Shown here: positions 16,817-24,615 of the stretch, piece by piece
How the letters are laid out: each line of letters opens with the position of its first letter
Numbering within the stretch: the stretch's first letter is position 1
DNA from: Actinomadura sp. GC306
GTDB lineage: Bacteria; Actinomycetota; Actinomycetes; Streptosporangiales; Streptosporangiaceae
Length of the DNA: 35,189 nucleotides
Reading direction: 5' to 3'
Assembly (NCBI RefSeq): GCF_004348665.1
Contig: NZ_SMKM01000032.1
Span: 1 to 35,189 of the forward strand
Made by a program: the position numbers and the translations under genes
The notes under the pieces: generated by a model
Seen by the model: only the letters and a program-made list of their open reading frames with translations
Database searches by the model: none
What the model was told of the DNA's origin: nothing

Positions 16817-17420
16817 GGTCGACTCCTTGTGGCCGGACGGTCCGCCCCGTCTCACGGGCGGCCCGCATTCCCTCCCACCGGCGGATGGGAGCGGGCAGGT
16901 CGAACTGGTCCAGGACGCGGGCCGTGATATGACCGACGATGTCCTCGACCGTTTCCGGGTGGTTGTAGAAGGCGGGCACGGGCGGCACGATCCGCACCCC
17001 CATGCGGGCCAGGGCGAGCATGTTCTCCAGGTGGATCTCGCTGAGCGGCGTCTCCCGCGGGACGAGCACGAGCCGGCGCCGCTCCTTCAGCACCACGTCG
17101 GCGGCGCGGGCCACCAGCCCCTCGGCGTACCCGGCGCGGATCGCGGCCAGGGTCTTCATGGAGCACGGGACGACGACCATCCCGTCCGTGCGGAACGAAC
17201 CGGACGAGATCGCCGCTCCCTGGTCTTCGGGCGCGTACACCGTGTCCGCGATGGCGGCCACGTCCCGCTCCGTCATCCCGGTCTCCAGCGCGATGGTGGC
17301 CCGCGCCCACCGCGACAGGACCACATGCGTCTCGACGTCCGGGAGCCGGGCGAGGGCCTCCAGCAGCCGGACGCCCAGTACCGCACCCGTCGCACCCGTC
17401 ATTCCGACGATGAGTCGCAC
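16806..17420 (-). CDS. vdcB: UbiX-family flavin prenyltransferase (VdcB-like)
   Basis: This 204-residue protein prenylates FMN to make the cofactor of the UbiD partner. It begins VRLIVGMTGATGAVLGVRLLEAL, the FMN-binding UbiX start. Further motifs are ISSGSFRTDGMVVVPCSMKTLAAIRAGYAEGL (about 78-109), then DVVLKERRRLVLVPRETPLSEIHLENM and PPVPAFYNHP, all strongly conserved in UbiX. The GTG at 17420 fits the AAGGGAG site and family length; an in-frame ATG at 17453 would add 11 poor residues. It is the first gene of the vdcBCD operon and divergent from an AraC regulator that probably controls it. Confidence 0.93.
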   Translation of the reverse strand: MRLIVGMTGATGAVLGVRLLEALARLPDVETHVVLSRWARATIALETGMTERDVAAIADTVYAPEDQGAAISSGSFRTDGMVVVPCSMKTLAAIRAGYAEGLVARAADVVLKERRRLVLVPRETPLSEIHLENMLALARMGVRIVPPVPAFYNHPETVEDIVGHITARVLDQFDLPAPIRRWEGMRAARETGRTVRPQGVDHAV

Positions 17421-17519
17421 TTCCGCCGCTCCCTTGAGATGCCGGTCGTCCATTTGCCAAGACCGCGGATCACGTTAGCTCCGGGTGCGGTGAGCACAGT
17501 TATGGATCAAGGACTGCCG

Positions 17520-18431
17520 ATGAAGAAAAACGGACAACCTCGACCGGCCGACATTCCGCGGATTCCGTACCGTCCGGCCGCGGGAATCCCGCCCGGTCTG
17601 GAGGTGCTGGATTTTCGCGGGCTTATCCAGCGTGCCCGGGGCCACCGCGTCGACATCTATGCTCCGCGACGTCCGGCATTCCACGAATTCATCACCGTGC
17701 GAAACGGAACGGTGCGCTGCACCACCGATCTCACCGAGCACCGGGTGCCCGCCGGCGGCTGGTTCTGGATGCGTCCGGGCCAGATCCACCGCTATATCGG
17801 CGGCCTCGCCGAAGCGGAGGGGACGGTGGTGCTGTTCACGCCGGACTTCCCGGATGCCGCCACCCGCAGGATCGTCGGGCTCGACCGGCGGGTGCACCAC
17901 CGCCCGGTGACCCCCGCCGGCGTCCAGAAGGCGGCGCTGGACGGCGCCCTCCGGCTTCTGGAGGAGGAGCACGGCCGGCTCGGCGACCTGCCCCTCGAAT
18001 CGCACATCGACGTCCTGCGCCATCTGCTCGCCGTCATCCTGCTCAGGCTGACCCACCTGAACGGGGGCCCCGGCGACCATGCCGCCGACAGCGAGGTGTT
18101 CCTGCGCTTCCAGCAGGCCGTCGGTGAGGACTACGCCACCAGCCACCGGGTCGCCGACTACGCGGCCCGCCTCGGCTACAGCGTCCGCACCCTGACCCGC
18201 GCCACCCGCACGGCGGCGGGATGCGGGGCCAAACGTTTCATCGACGACCGGATCCTGCTGGAGGCCAAGCGGCTGCTGTCCCACACCGACCTGCCGCCGT
18301 CCGCGGTCGGCGACCGGCTCGGCTTCACCCGCCCGACGGCGTTCAGCGCGTTCTTCCAGCAGCGGACCGGCCTGTGCCCCACGGCCTTCCGCGCCCGGTC
18401 GCGCGGCACCGATCCGTCGGGCGGACGGTGA
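17520..18431 (+). CDS. AraC-family regulator, probable controller of vdcBCD
   Basis: This 303-residue protein has an N-terminal cupin-type ligand domain (about 20-120: AFHEFITVRNGTVRCT, then VPAGGWFWMRPGQIHRYI, the metal/ligand-site strand pattern) and a C-terminal AraC DNA-binding domain (about 200-295). The latter includes RVADYAARLGYSVRTLTRATR and AVGDRLGFTRPTAFSAFFQQRTGLCPTAFR. The upstream ATG at 17502 is in frame, but ATG 17520 has AAGGA at good spacing. It is divergent from vdcB across about 100 bases, so an aromatic acid is the likely effector. That is inference from context. Confidence 0.9.
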   Translation: MKKNGQPRPADIPRIPYRPAAGIPPGLEVLDFRGLIQRARGHRVDIYAPRRPAFHEFITVRNGTVRCTTDLTEHRVPAGGWFWMRPGQIHRYIGGLAEAEGTVVLFTPDFPDAATRRIVGLDRRVHHRPVTPAGVQKAALDGALRLLEEEHGRLGDLPLESHIDVLRHLLAVILLRLTHLNGGPGDHAADSEVFLRFQQAVGEDYATSHRVADYAARLGYSVRTLTRATRTAAGCGAKRFIDDRILLEAKRLLSHTDLPPSAVGDRLGFTRPTAFSAFFQQRTGLCPTAFRARSRGTDPSGGR

Positions 18432-18510
18432 GTGCGGTGCCGAACGTGCCGCTCGTCACATCCCGCACCACCGGCCCGTCCACCTGCGGTCACGCGGCCG
18501 TGGCGGGCCC

Positions 18511-18526
18511 TGTGGTGATCACCACA
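18511..18526. promoter_or_regulatory. Perfect 16-base palindrome upstream of nsrR
   Basis: TGTGGTGATCACCACA is a perfect palindrome with TGGT/ACCA half-sites like those of GntR/FadR-type repressors. It lies 7 bases upstream of the NsrR-like operator and differs from it in sequence, so it probably binds another regulator. Confidence 0.6.
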
Positions 18527-18532
18527 CGGCTT

Positions 18533-18565
18533 AATCGGAGTCTTGAATTCCGATTTATCTATGAT
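18533..18565 (+). promoter_or_regulatory. NsrR-type operator and -10 element of nsrR-hmp
   Basis: AATCGGA (18533-18539) and TCCGATT (18549-18555) form a 23-base 11-1-11 dyad, the layout of known NsrR/Rrf2 sites. TATGAT at 18560-18565 is a good -10 ending 6 bases before GTG 18572, so the transcript may be leaderless. The dyad covers the -35 region, which fits autorepression relieved by nitric oxide. Confidence 0.65.
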
Positions 18566-18571
18566 CAAGCC

Positions 18572-19033
18572 GTGCATCTGACTCAGTCGACCGACCTGGC
18601 GCTGCGCCTGCTGATGTTGCTGGGGACGCGGAACGAACGACGGTCTTCAGCGAAGCTGGCCGACGTTCTGAACGTCGCCCCGCAGCACATGGCGAAGATC
18701 GTGCAGCGGCTCCGGCGGCTCGGCTTCGTCAGGACGTCCCGCGGACGAGGCGGCGGAGTCCTCCTCGCCGAGGGGGTGCTCGACCGACCGGTCGGCGAGA
18801 TCGTCCGGGCTCTGGAGGGGCCCGGCGAGGCCGTCGACTGCGATCACCCGCCCTGCCCGCTGCGCGGTGGCTGCCGCCTGCGCGGCGCACTGCGGACGGC
18901 GCAGGACGCATTCATCGCTTCCCTCAACACGCTGTCGCTGCGCGACCTGGTGGCCGACCCCTCCGGGCCGGTCCTGGTCTCGCTGGCATCACCGGCATCC
19001 GCCGCTCAATTCCCCCCAGAGGAAGGCATCTGA
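18572..19033 (+). CDS. nsrR: Rrf2-family nitric-oxide sensor NsrR
   Basis: This 153-residue iron-sulfur repressor begins VHLTQSTDLALRLLMLLG with a winged HTH (SSAKLADVLNVAPQHMAKIVQRLRRLGFVRTSRGRGGG, about 25-62). The cluster ligands are C90, C95 and C101 in the spacing C-x4-C-x5-C, the same as E. coli NsrR. NO reacts with the cluster and lifts repression. Its TGA overlaps the ATG of hmp, and a dyad operator precedes it, so it controls its own operon. The GTG at 18572 is chosen because the family-like sequence starts there and the -10 sits at leaderless distance; upstream in-frame sequence is not protein-like. Confidence 0.93.
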   Translation: MHLTQSTDLALRLLMLLGTRNERRSSAKLADVLNVAPQHMAKIVQRLRRLGFVRTSRGRGGGVLLAEGVLDRPVGEIVRALEGPGEAVDCDHPPCPLRGGCRLRGALRTAQDAFIASLNTLSLRDLVADPSGPVLVSLASPASAAQFPPEEGI

Positions 19034-20229
19034 TGCTCTCGTCCGATCACGCCGACATCGTGCGGGCCACGCTGCCCGCCGTCATGGACCACGGCACCGA
19101 GATCACCGGCCGGTTCTACTCCGCGATGTTCGCGGCGCACCCCGAGCTGCGGCACGTCTTCAACCAGGGAAACCAGGCCAACGGCGAGCAGCGCAGGGCC
19201 CTCGCCGGCTCGGTGGCGGCCTTCGCCGGGCACCTGGTGGCGCCGGACTCCGACGCGCCGTTCCAGCAGATGCTCTCGCGGATCGCGCACAAGCACGCGT
19301 CCCTCGGCATCCGGCCGGAGCAGTACACGGTCGTGGGACGCCATCTGATGGACGCGGTGGGCTCGGTGCTCGGCGACGCGGTGACACCGGAGGTCCACGC
19401 CGCCTGGTCGGAGGTGTACTGGCTGTTCGCGACGCTGCTCATCGCGGAGGAGGCCCGGCTGTACCGGGACGCCGCCCTCGACCCCGCGGCGCCGTTCCGC
19501 CCGTGGGAGGTCGTGGAGCGGAGGACGGAGGCGGCGGACGCGTTCTCACTCGTCCTCAAACCCGCCGATGGCGGCGAGGTCCCCGCGCACCGTCCCGGCC
19601 AGTACGTCACGGTCGCGGTCACGCTGCCGGACGGGCTGCGGCAGCCGCGGCAGTACACGCTGTCGCGGACGGCCGGGGACACCGTGCAGATCACGCTGCG
19701 GCGCGTCCGCGGCGAGGGCGGCGCACCCGATGGCGCCGTCTCGGGCTTCCTGTCCGACCAGGTGTCCCCCGGCGACCGGCTGGAGGTGTCCGCGCCGTTC
19801 GGCGACGTGGTCATCGATGACGACGAGGACCCGCTCGTCCTGATCAGCGCGGGCATCGGCATCACCCCGGCCGCCGCGATGATCGACCATCTCGCCGTCG
19901 TCCGGCCGGACCGTCCCGTCCTCGCCGTGCACGCCGACCGGAGCCCGGACACCCACGCGCTGCGCCGGCAGATCGCCGGATCGGGCCGGCGGCTGACCGA
20001 TTTCCGGCAGCTCACGTGGTACGAGGAGCCCGGTGACGAGGTTCTCGGTGACGACGTCCGGCAGGGCTGGATCGACGTGGCCGCGCTGCCGCTGCCCGCC
20101 AAGGCCCGGGTGTTCATGTGCGGGCCGATCCCCTTCATGCGCGAGATCAGGCGCGGCCTGCTCGACGCGGGCCTCTCCGACGAGCGCATCCACTACGAGG
20201 TGTTCGGCCCCGACCTCTGGATCCGCTGA
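19033..20229 (+). CDS. hmp: Flavohemoglobin, nitric oxide dioxygenase
   Basis: This 398-residue cytoplasmic protein oxidises NO to nitrate using O2 and NAD(P)H. The globin domain spans residues 1 to about 140, with distal Tyr29 in GRFYSAMF, proximal His88 in AHKHASLGI and Tyr98 in PEQY. The FAD-binding domain follows with PGQYVTV and RQYTLS, and the NAD-binding domain has ISAGIGITPAAAMI and MCGPIPFMREIR, ending at YEVFGPDLW. Length matches E. coli Hmp (396). It starts inside the nsrR stop (TGATG), so the two are coupled and NO-inducible. Confidence 0.97.
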   Translation: MLSSDHADIVRATLPAVMDHGTEITGRFYSAMFAAHPELRHVFNQGNQANGEQRRALAGSVAAFAGHLVAPDSDAPFQQMLSRIAHKHASLGIRPEQYTVVGRHLMDAVGSVLGDAVTPEVHAAWSEVYWLFATLLIAEEARLYRDAALDPAAPFRPWEVVERRTEAADAFSLVLKPADGGEVPAHRPGQYVTVAVTLPDGLRQPRQYTLSRTAGDTVQITLRRVRGEGGAPDGAVSGFLSDQVSPGDRLEVSAPFGDVVIDDDEDPLVLISAGIGITPAAAMIDHLAVVRPDRPVLAVHADRSPDTHALRRQIAGSGRRLTDFRQLTWYEEPGDEVLGDDVRQGWIDVAALPLPAKARVFMCGPIPFMREIRRGLLDAGLSDERIHYEVFGPDLWIR

Positions 20230-20238
20230 GACCGACGT

Positions 20239-20291
20239 GCGCGCGGCGGTGCAGGAGACGCTCATCCTCGGCTCCCGCACCCGCCGCGCGC
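20239..20291. terminator. Hairpin downstream of hmp
   Basis: GCGCGCGGCGGTGC (20239-20252) pairs with GCACCCGCCGCGCGC (20277-20291) with one bulged base and a 24-base loop. It lies between convergent genes ending at 20229 and 20317. The long loop makes it a moderate candidate. Confidence 0.5.
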
Positions 20292-20316
20292 TCCTCACGT
20301 CCGGGAGCGCGGGGCA

Positions 20317-20775
20317 TCACAGTAGATCGAATACCAGGAAGCTCCCCACCAGGACTACCGGCATCCCGACGAAAGTGAACGGTCCGCCCACCCAGGCGAA
20401 TGCCCGTTCTTGGCCGAGTGTGGCGCCCGCTTCCCTCAAGTGGCGCCGTAGGTCCGCATAGGCGGGGCCCGACCGGTCGGGAAAGGCCAGGCCGATTATG
20501 GGCGCATAGACCATGCCAACCAGCGTGAACAGCTTGGCCACGAGCCAGACGGGCACGGTCCCCGTCAGGTACTCGCTGATCAAGTACGTTGCCGACAGAA
20601 AGGCCAGCACCCCGCCGACTTGTACGCACGCCGCCAGGAGGCCCGCCCGAACCGTACTGCGCCCTGCCATTCGCACAAGTGGTGGGCAGAAGCGCCGCGG
20701 GAGCCACCACATCCCGACAGGAAGCCCCCATAAGACCACCAGGCAGAAGGCCAGGATTACTGCGAAAGCCACCAT
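20317..20775 (-). CDS. Small four-helix membrane protein of unknown function
   Basis: This 152-residue protein has four hydrophobic segments at about 1-22, 43-66, 77-98 and 128-150. A basic stretch follows the first segment, and a polar Asp/Arg-rich segment (PDRSGPAYADLRRHLREAG) separates the third and fourth. I do not recognise the family; it is vaguely like DUF2269/DoxX-sized proteins, but I would not assign it. The start ATG at 20775 has an AGGCAGGG stretch very close by. It is convergent with hmp and shows no functional link to its neighbours. Confidence 0.6.
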   Translation of the reverse strand: MVAFAVILAFCLVVLWGLPVGMWWLPRRFCPPLVRMAGRSTVRAGLLAACVQVGGVLAFLSATYLISEYLTGTVPVWLVAKLFTLVGMVYAPIIGLAFPDRSGPAYADLRRHLREAGATLGQERAFAWVGGPFTFVGMPVVLVGSFLVFDLL

Positions 20776-20928
20776 CCCTGCCTACCCTGTTCGCCCGTTT
20801 GCCCTTGATCCTCGCAGACGACGATGTGACGGTCGAGAGAGGCTGTCGTTCCGAGAACGCGTACCGGGGGCCTGGATGTTGTGCAGCCACCGCCGGGGAT
20901 TCTGAGTCGGCGGTCGGCGGTCGGCGGG
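20776..20928. other. Short intergenic stretch with GTCGGCG tandem repeat
   Basis: No gene is visible. Near 20906-20926 TCGGCGG recurs three times in tandem. Otherwise there is nothing notable apart from the presumed promoter of the small membrane protein on the minus strand. Confidence 0.5.
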
Positions 20929-22674
20929 TTAGTGGCGGAGTCTTTGGTTCGCTTCTTCGGGGGAGAAGTGTTTGGGGTCGAACTCGTCGCCTGAGGTCAG
21001 GTCGAGCCATTCGAGCATGTTCTTGTGGTTCTCGGCGTTCGGGTCGGCCAGGGTGTGCTTCAGGTCCGCGTAACCCCAGCTACCACCGCAGTCTTCGGGT
21101 GGGCAGGCGCCCTTTCCGGTGACGCAGACGGGGGCGGTGACCTCGGGCGGCAGGATGTCCTCCAGGACGATGTCGTGCTCCCAGCCGTCGCCGAAGTCGT
21201 AGGTGTAGACGATCTTGTCGCCGGGCGCGGTGAGCAGTTGCGACAGCGACACCTTGCGTTCGTCGCGGTACCCGAGTTCGGGGTCGCGCACCCCGTACTC
21301 GCCTGACTCGTGCGAGAACACGTGCATGTGGTAGTTCTGCCAGCCCATCGCGGCCTGGACGACCTCGTGGAGGCGGTCCAGGGTGATGCCGGCAGGGAGC
21401 CGGAGCCGGCGCCACACCGGCGGTTTGGTCACGTACCGCAGCTGGACCTTGAGCTGGTAGGTGGCGGCCGGGCCGGGCGCCGGGAGCGGCTCCGGGACGC
21501 CGCCCAGCAGAGCGACGAGGCGCGGGGCGTCCGGGTGGCCGCACTCGTCCAGCAGCGGCAGGGCGGCGGTGAGCTCGGGGCCGGCGGCGGCCTGCAGGAT
21601 GGTGGGCAGGAACTCCGCGGGGGCGTCGGCCGCCAGTGTGTCCAGCATGACGGTCAGGGTGTCCACGGCGGCCCATGCCTCGTCGCGTTCGGCCGGCTCG
21701 GTGCCGTCCAGCTCGGCCAGCCAGAGCCGCGCGTGGGCGCCGAAACCGTCCCGGGCCGCCCACTCGCGCCATGCCGGCGCCCCCTCCGGGCCGCACGCGC
21801 GGGCGAGGGCGAGGGCGTCCAGGCGCTCCTGCCCCGACGCCGCCGCAGCGGCGGAGAGCAGCTCCCCGGCCGCCTCCGCCGGAGTGCGGGCCGCCAGCCA
21901 TGGCCGGGCCATCAGCCGGGACACCATGTCGGGGAGCCCGGTCAGCGCGGCGACGAGTTCCGCGGCACCGGCGTCCGGCGGCGGAGCGTTCTCCCGGAAG
22001 GCCAGGTCGGTGAACCAGCGGCCGAGCGGGGTCAGTGCGGCCTCCGAACCGCGCACTTCGGCGATGCCGAACTCGCCCAGCGCTTCCACCACGTCCTCGA
22101 ACGGGCCGAGGCCGGACGACGGATCCGGCGCCGCGCAGTCCGGGCAGTCGCAGATGGACGCGGGACCGCCCGCCATCTCCTCGAAGGCCGCGAGCAATTG
22201 CGCTGCCGAGGCCGTGCCGCCGCCCTCATGGAGGGCGGCCAGGACGACCGGGAAGTCCATGTCCTCCGGGTCCGCCGCACCGGTGAGGCCCAGGGATTCG
22301 CCCGCGCAGGCGGCCCAGACGGCCAGGACGTCCTGCGGTGCCCCGTCCAGCCACCGCCCGAGGCCGGGTCCGGCCGTCACCCGGCCGCCGGCCACCTCGA
22401 TGAACTCGGCCGCGGACGCCGCCGCCCACACCATCATCAGTTCGGGCAGGTCCAGCGCGCTGCGCGGCTTGCGGGACGGCGTCTCCAGGCCCAGCAGCTC
22501 ACACGCCTCGACGGCCGCGGCCGGCCGCAGGACTCCGCGCGTGGTGACCTCCCGTCCCGGACCGACCCACTCGGCCAGTTGCCGCGCGGTGGCGAGCGCC
22601 GGACAGGCGCGCGCCTGCGCGACCAGCTCATCAAGGGAGACCTCTACGACATCGACGGCAGCATTGTCGGACAT
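20929..22674 (-). CDS. Plasmid pRiA4b ORF-3-family protein with long N-terminal region
   Basis: This 581-residue cytoplasmic protein has at its C-terminus (about 405-575) the pRiA4b ORF-3 fold: YQLKVQLRYVTKPPVWRRLRLPAG, then DRLHEVVQAAMGWQNYHMHVF, YTYDFGDGWEHDIVLE, and ACPPEDCGGSWGY, all diagnostic. The N-terminal 400 residues are an Ala/Leu/Glu-rich helical region. Inside it, CDCPDC (about residues 181-184) looks like a small metal site. The molecular function of the family is not known. ATG 22674 is preferred over an upstream in-frame start at 22791 because a TAGGCT -10 lies at leaderless distance. It is divergent from tspO. Confidence 0.85.
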   Translation of the reverse strand: MSDNAAVDVVEVSLDELVAQARACPALATARQLAEWVGPGREVTTRGVLRPAAAVEACELLGLETPSRKPRSALDLPELMMVWAAASAAEFIEVAGGRVTAGPGLGRWLDGAPQDVLAVWAACAGESLGLTGAADPEDMDFPVVLAALHEGGGTASAAQLLAAFEEMAGGPASICDCPDCAAPDPSSGLGPFEDVVEALGEFGIAEVRGSEAALTPLGRWFTDLAFRENAPPPDAGAAELVAALTGLPDMVSRLMARPWLAARTPAEAAGELLSAAAAASGQERLDALALARACGPEGAPAWREWAARDGFGAHARLWLAELDGTEPAERDEAWAAVDTLTVMLDTLAADAPAEFLPTILQAAAGPELTAALPLLDECGHPDAPRLVALLGGVPEPLPAPGPAATYQLKVQLRYVTKPPVWRRLRLPAGITLDRLHEVVQAAMGWQNYHMHVFSHESGEYGVRDPELGYRDERKVSLSQLLTAPGDKIVYTYDFGDGWEHDIVLEDILPPEVTAPVCVTGKGACPPEDCGGSWGYADLKHTLADPNAENHKNMLEWLDLTSGDEFDPKHFSPEEANQRLRH

Positions 22675-22681
22675 GCCTCGC

Positions 22682-22687
22682 AGCCTA
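22682..22687 (-). promoter_or_regulatory. Candidate -10 element for leaderless pRiA4b ORF-3-type gene
   Basis: Minus-strand TAGGCT lies 7 bases before the ATG at 22674. No Shine-Dalgarno is present, consistent with a leaderless start. Confidence 0.4.
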
Positions 22688-22836
22688 GGAGGCATGCTCC
22701 CCGCACAACACCGATTCGGCGTCCTGTGGACAGTCCGACCACGCGTCCCTTCATCGTTCTTGGCCGGAGGGAAGTGAGGGCGTCGTTTCAACGGGAAGAG
22801 CCGAATGCGTGAGGTCGGCTATCGAACGGGGGCGCG

Positions 22837-23307
22837 ATGGAAGGCCGGTGGAAGACGTACGCGGCCACCACGGCGGGGGTGACCGTGGCGGCAGTGGTGG
22901 GAAGCAAGGCCGTCGATCCGGATACTGCCTGGTATCGGTCGTTGGCCAAACCGGCGTGGCAGCCGCCGGCGTGGGCGTTCCCCGTGGTCTGGACGCCGCT
23001 CTACGCGTCCATCGCCTGGGCGGGCGGGCGTGCTCTGGTGAAGGCGCAGGGGCGTGAGCAGCGCGCCCTGGCCGCGAGCCTTGGGGTCAACCTCGCGTTG
23101 AACGCGGCCTGGAACGTCCTGTTCTTCCGCCGGCACAGCACGGCCGCGGGAGTCGTGGGCACGGTGCTGCTGGACGTGAGCAATGCCGAGTTGATCCGGC
23201 GCACGGCACGCGCCGACGGCGTCGCGGGCGCCACGCTGGTCCCGTACGCGGTGTGGTGCGCGTTCGCCACCGCGCTGAACGGCGACATCGCCTACCGCAA
23301 CCGCTGA
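22837..23307 (+). CDS. tspO: TspO/MBR-family membrane protein
   Basis: This 156-residue protein is predicted to have five transmembrane helices. It contains WYRSLAKPAWQPPAWAFPVVWTPLYASIAWAGG (about 32-64), the core TspO motif, and NLALNAAWNVLFF (about 85-97). It ends at ALNGDIAYRNR. TspO proteins bind porphyrins and tetrapyrroles and act in stress and light responses. The start has GGGGGCGCG before the ATG. Its TGA overlaps the ATG of the photolyase gene (TGATG), indicating co-translation; porphyrin phototoxicity plus DNA repair is a plausible shared theme. Confidence 0.93.
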   Translation: MEGRWKTYAATTAGVTVAAVVGSKAVDPDTAWYRSLAKPAWQPPAWAFPVVWTPLYASIAWAGGRALVKAQGREQRALAASLGVNLALNAAWNVLFFRRHSTAAGVVGTVLLDVSNAELIRRTARADGVAGATLVPYAVWCAFATALNGDIAYRNR

Positions 23308-24599
23308 TGAGCACCTCGATCATGCTGTTCACCCGGGATCTCCGGGTGCGGGACAACCCGGCGCTGGCCGCCGCGTGCGAGGCCGGCCGGGTCGTGCCGG
23401 TGTTCGTCTTCGACGAGGCGATCCTGGGCGGTCCGTTCGCCGTGCCCAACCGCCTCAGGTTCCTGCTGGAAAGCCTGGCGGACCTGCGCGGCTCGCTGCG
23501 GGAGCTGGGCGGAAACCTGGTGGTGGCGCACGGTGACCCGGTCGCGGAGGTCGGGCGGCTGGCGGAGCGGACGCGCGCCGGGACGCTGTTCATCGCCGAC
23601 GAGCGGTCGGCGTTCGCCACCCGGCGCCTCGCCGGGCTCCGGCGACTCGGGCTGGACGTCTCGGTGCATCCTGGCATCACGGTCGTCCCGCCGGGGGACC
23701 TCACGCCCGCCAGCGGCGACCACTACCGGGTGTTCACGCCGTATTGGCGGGCCTGGGAGGCGGCCCGGTGGCGTCCGGTCGCGGACGTGCCGGAGAAGGT
23801 GCGGCTACCGTCCGGGGTCAAGGTGGGGTCGCTGCCACGACTCGCCGATTTGACCTCCGGGTCGCCTTCGCCGGAGCTCGCGCCCGGCGGTGAGGGGAAG
23901 GGGCGGGAACGGCTGGAGGCGTGGCTCGGGCAGGACGCCACGGCGTACGACGACGTCCACGACGATCTCGCCGCCGACCGGACGTCGCGGCTCAGCGCGT
24001 ACCTGAAGTTCGGCTGCGTCTCGCCGCGGGAACTGGCGGAGTCGGGGCCGGACGCGTTCCGCCGCCAGCTGGCGTGGCGCGACTTCCACCACCAGGTCGC
24101 CGCCGCGTTCCCGGCGCTGCCCAAGGAGGACTACCGGCCGCGCGACCAGGGGTGGAACGACGCCGAAGACGCCCTCGCCGCGTGGTGCGACGGCATGACC
24201 GGTGTGCCGATCGTGGACGCGGGCATGCGCCAGCTGCACCGCGAGGGCTTCATGCACAACCGCGCCCGGCTCATCACCGCCTCGTACCTGACCCGCCACC
24301 TCGGGATCGACTGGCGGGACGGCCTGCGCCACTTCGGCGACTGGCTCACCGACGGCGACATCGCCGACAACGCGGGCAACTGGCAGTGGGTCGCCGGCAC
24401 CGGCAACAGCACTCGGCCGGACCAGGTCATGAACCCGCTCCGGCAGGCGTCCCGCTTCGACCCGAGCGGCGACTACGTCCGCAGATACGTGCGCGAACTC
24501 GCCGGCATCGAGGGCTCGCGCGTCCATCGGCCGTGGACCCTGCCCGAGGCCCAGCGCCGCACCCTCGACTACCCCCAGCCCATCCTCCTGCCCGAGTAG
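23307..24599 (+). CDS. phr: Deoxyribodipyrimidine photolyase (class I-type)
   Basis: This 430-residue enzyme repairs UV-induced cyclobutane pyrimidine dimers using blue light and FADH. The N-terminal antenna domain begins SIMLFTRDLRVRDNPAL and has VVPVFVFDEAIL. The FAD domain includes TSRLSAYLKFGCVSPREL, WRDFHHQVAAAFP, then GVPIVDAGMRQLHREGFMHNRARLI and GDWLTDGDIADNAGNWQW, all characteristic. The ATG lies in the tspO stop; an upstream in-frame start at 23253 would lie inside tspO and is unlikely. A cryptochrome-like role cannot be excluded by reading alone, but the fold is certain. Confidence 0.94.
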   Translation: MSTSIMLFTRDLRVRDNPALAAACEAGRVVPVFVFDEAILGGPFAVPNRLRFLLESLADLRGSLRELGGNLVVAHGDPVAEVGRLAERTRAGTLFIADERSAFATRRLAGLRRLGLDVSVHPGITVVPPGDLTPASGDHYRVFTPYWRAWEAARWRPVADVPEKVRLPSGVKVGSLPRLADLTSGSPSPELAPGGEGKGRERLEAWLGQDATAYDDVHDDLAADRTSRLSAYLKFGCVSPRELAESGPDAFRRQLAWRDFHHQVAAAFPALPKEDYRPRDQGWNDAEDALAAWCDGMTGVPIVDAGMRQLHREGFMHNRARLITASYLTRHLGIDWRDGLRHFGDWLTDGDIADNAGNWQWVAGTGNSTRPDQVMNPLRQASRFDPSGDYVRRYVRELAGIEGSRVHRPWTLPEAQRRTLDYPQPILLPE

Positions 24600-24615
24600 G
24601 CGCGGGCCCAGGTCG

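Noticed and set aside
14486..16927. 813-residue plus-strand frame over the radical SAM end and vdcC
   Set aside because: Runs antisense to well-supported vdc genes and has no recognisable protein features.
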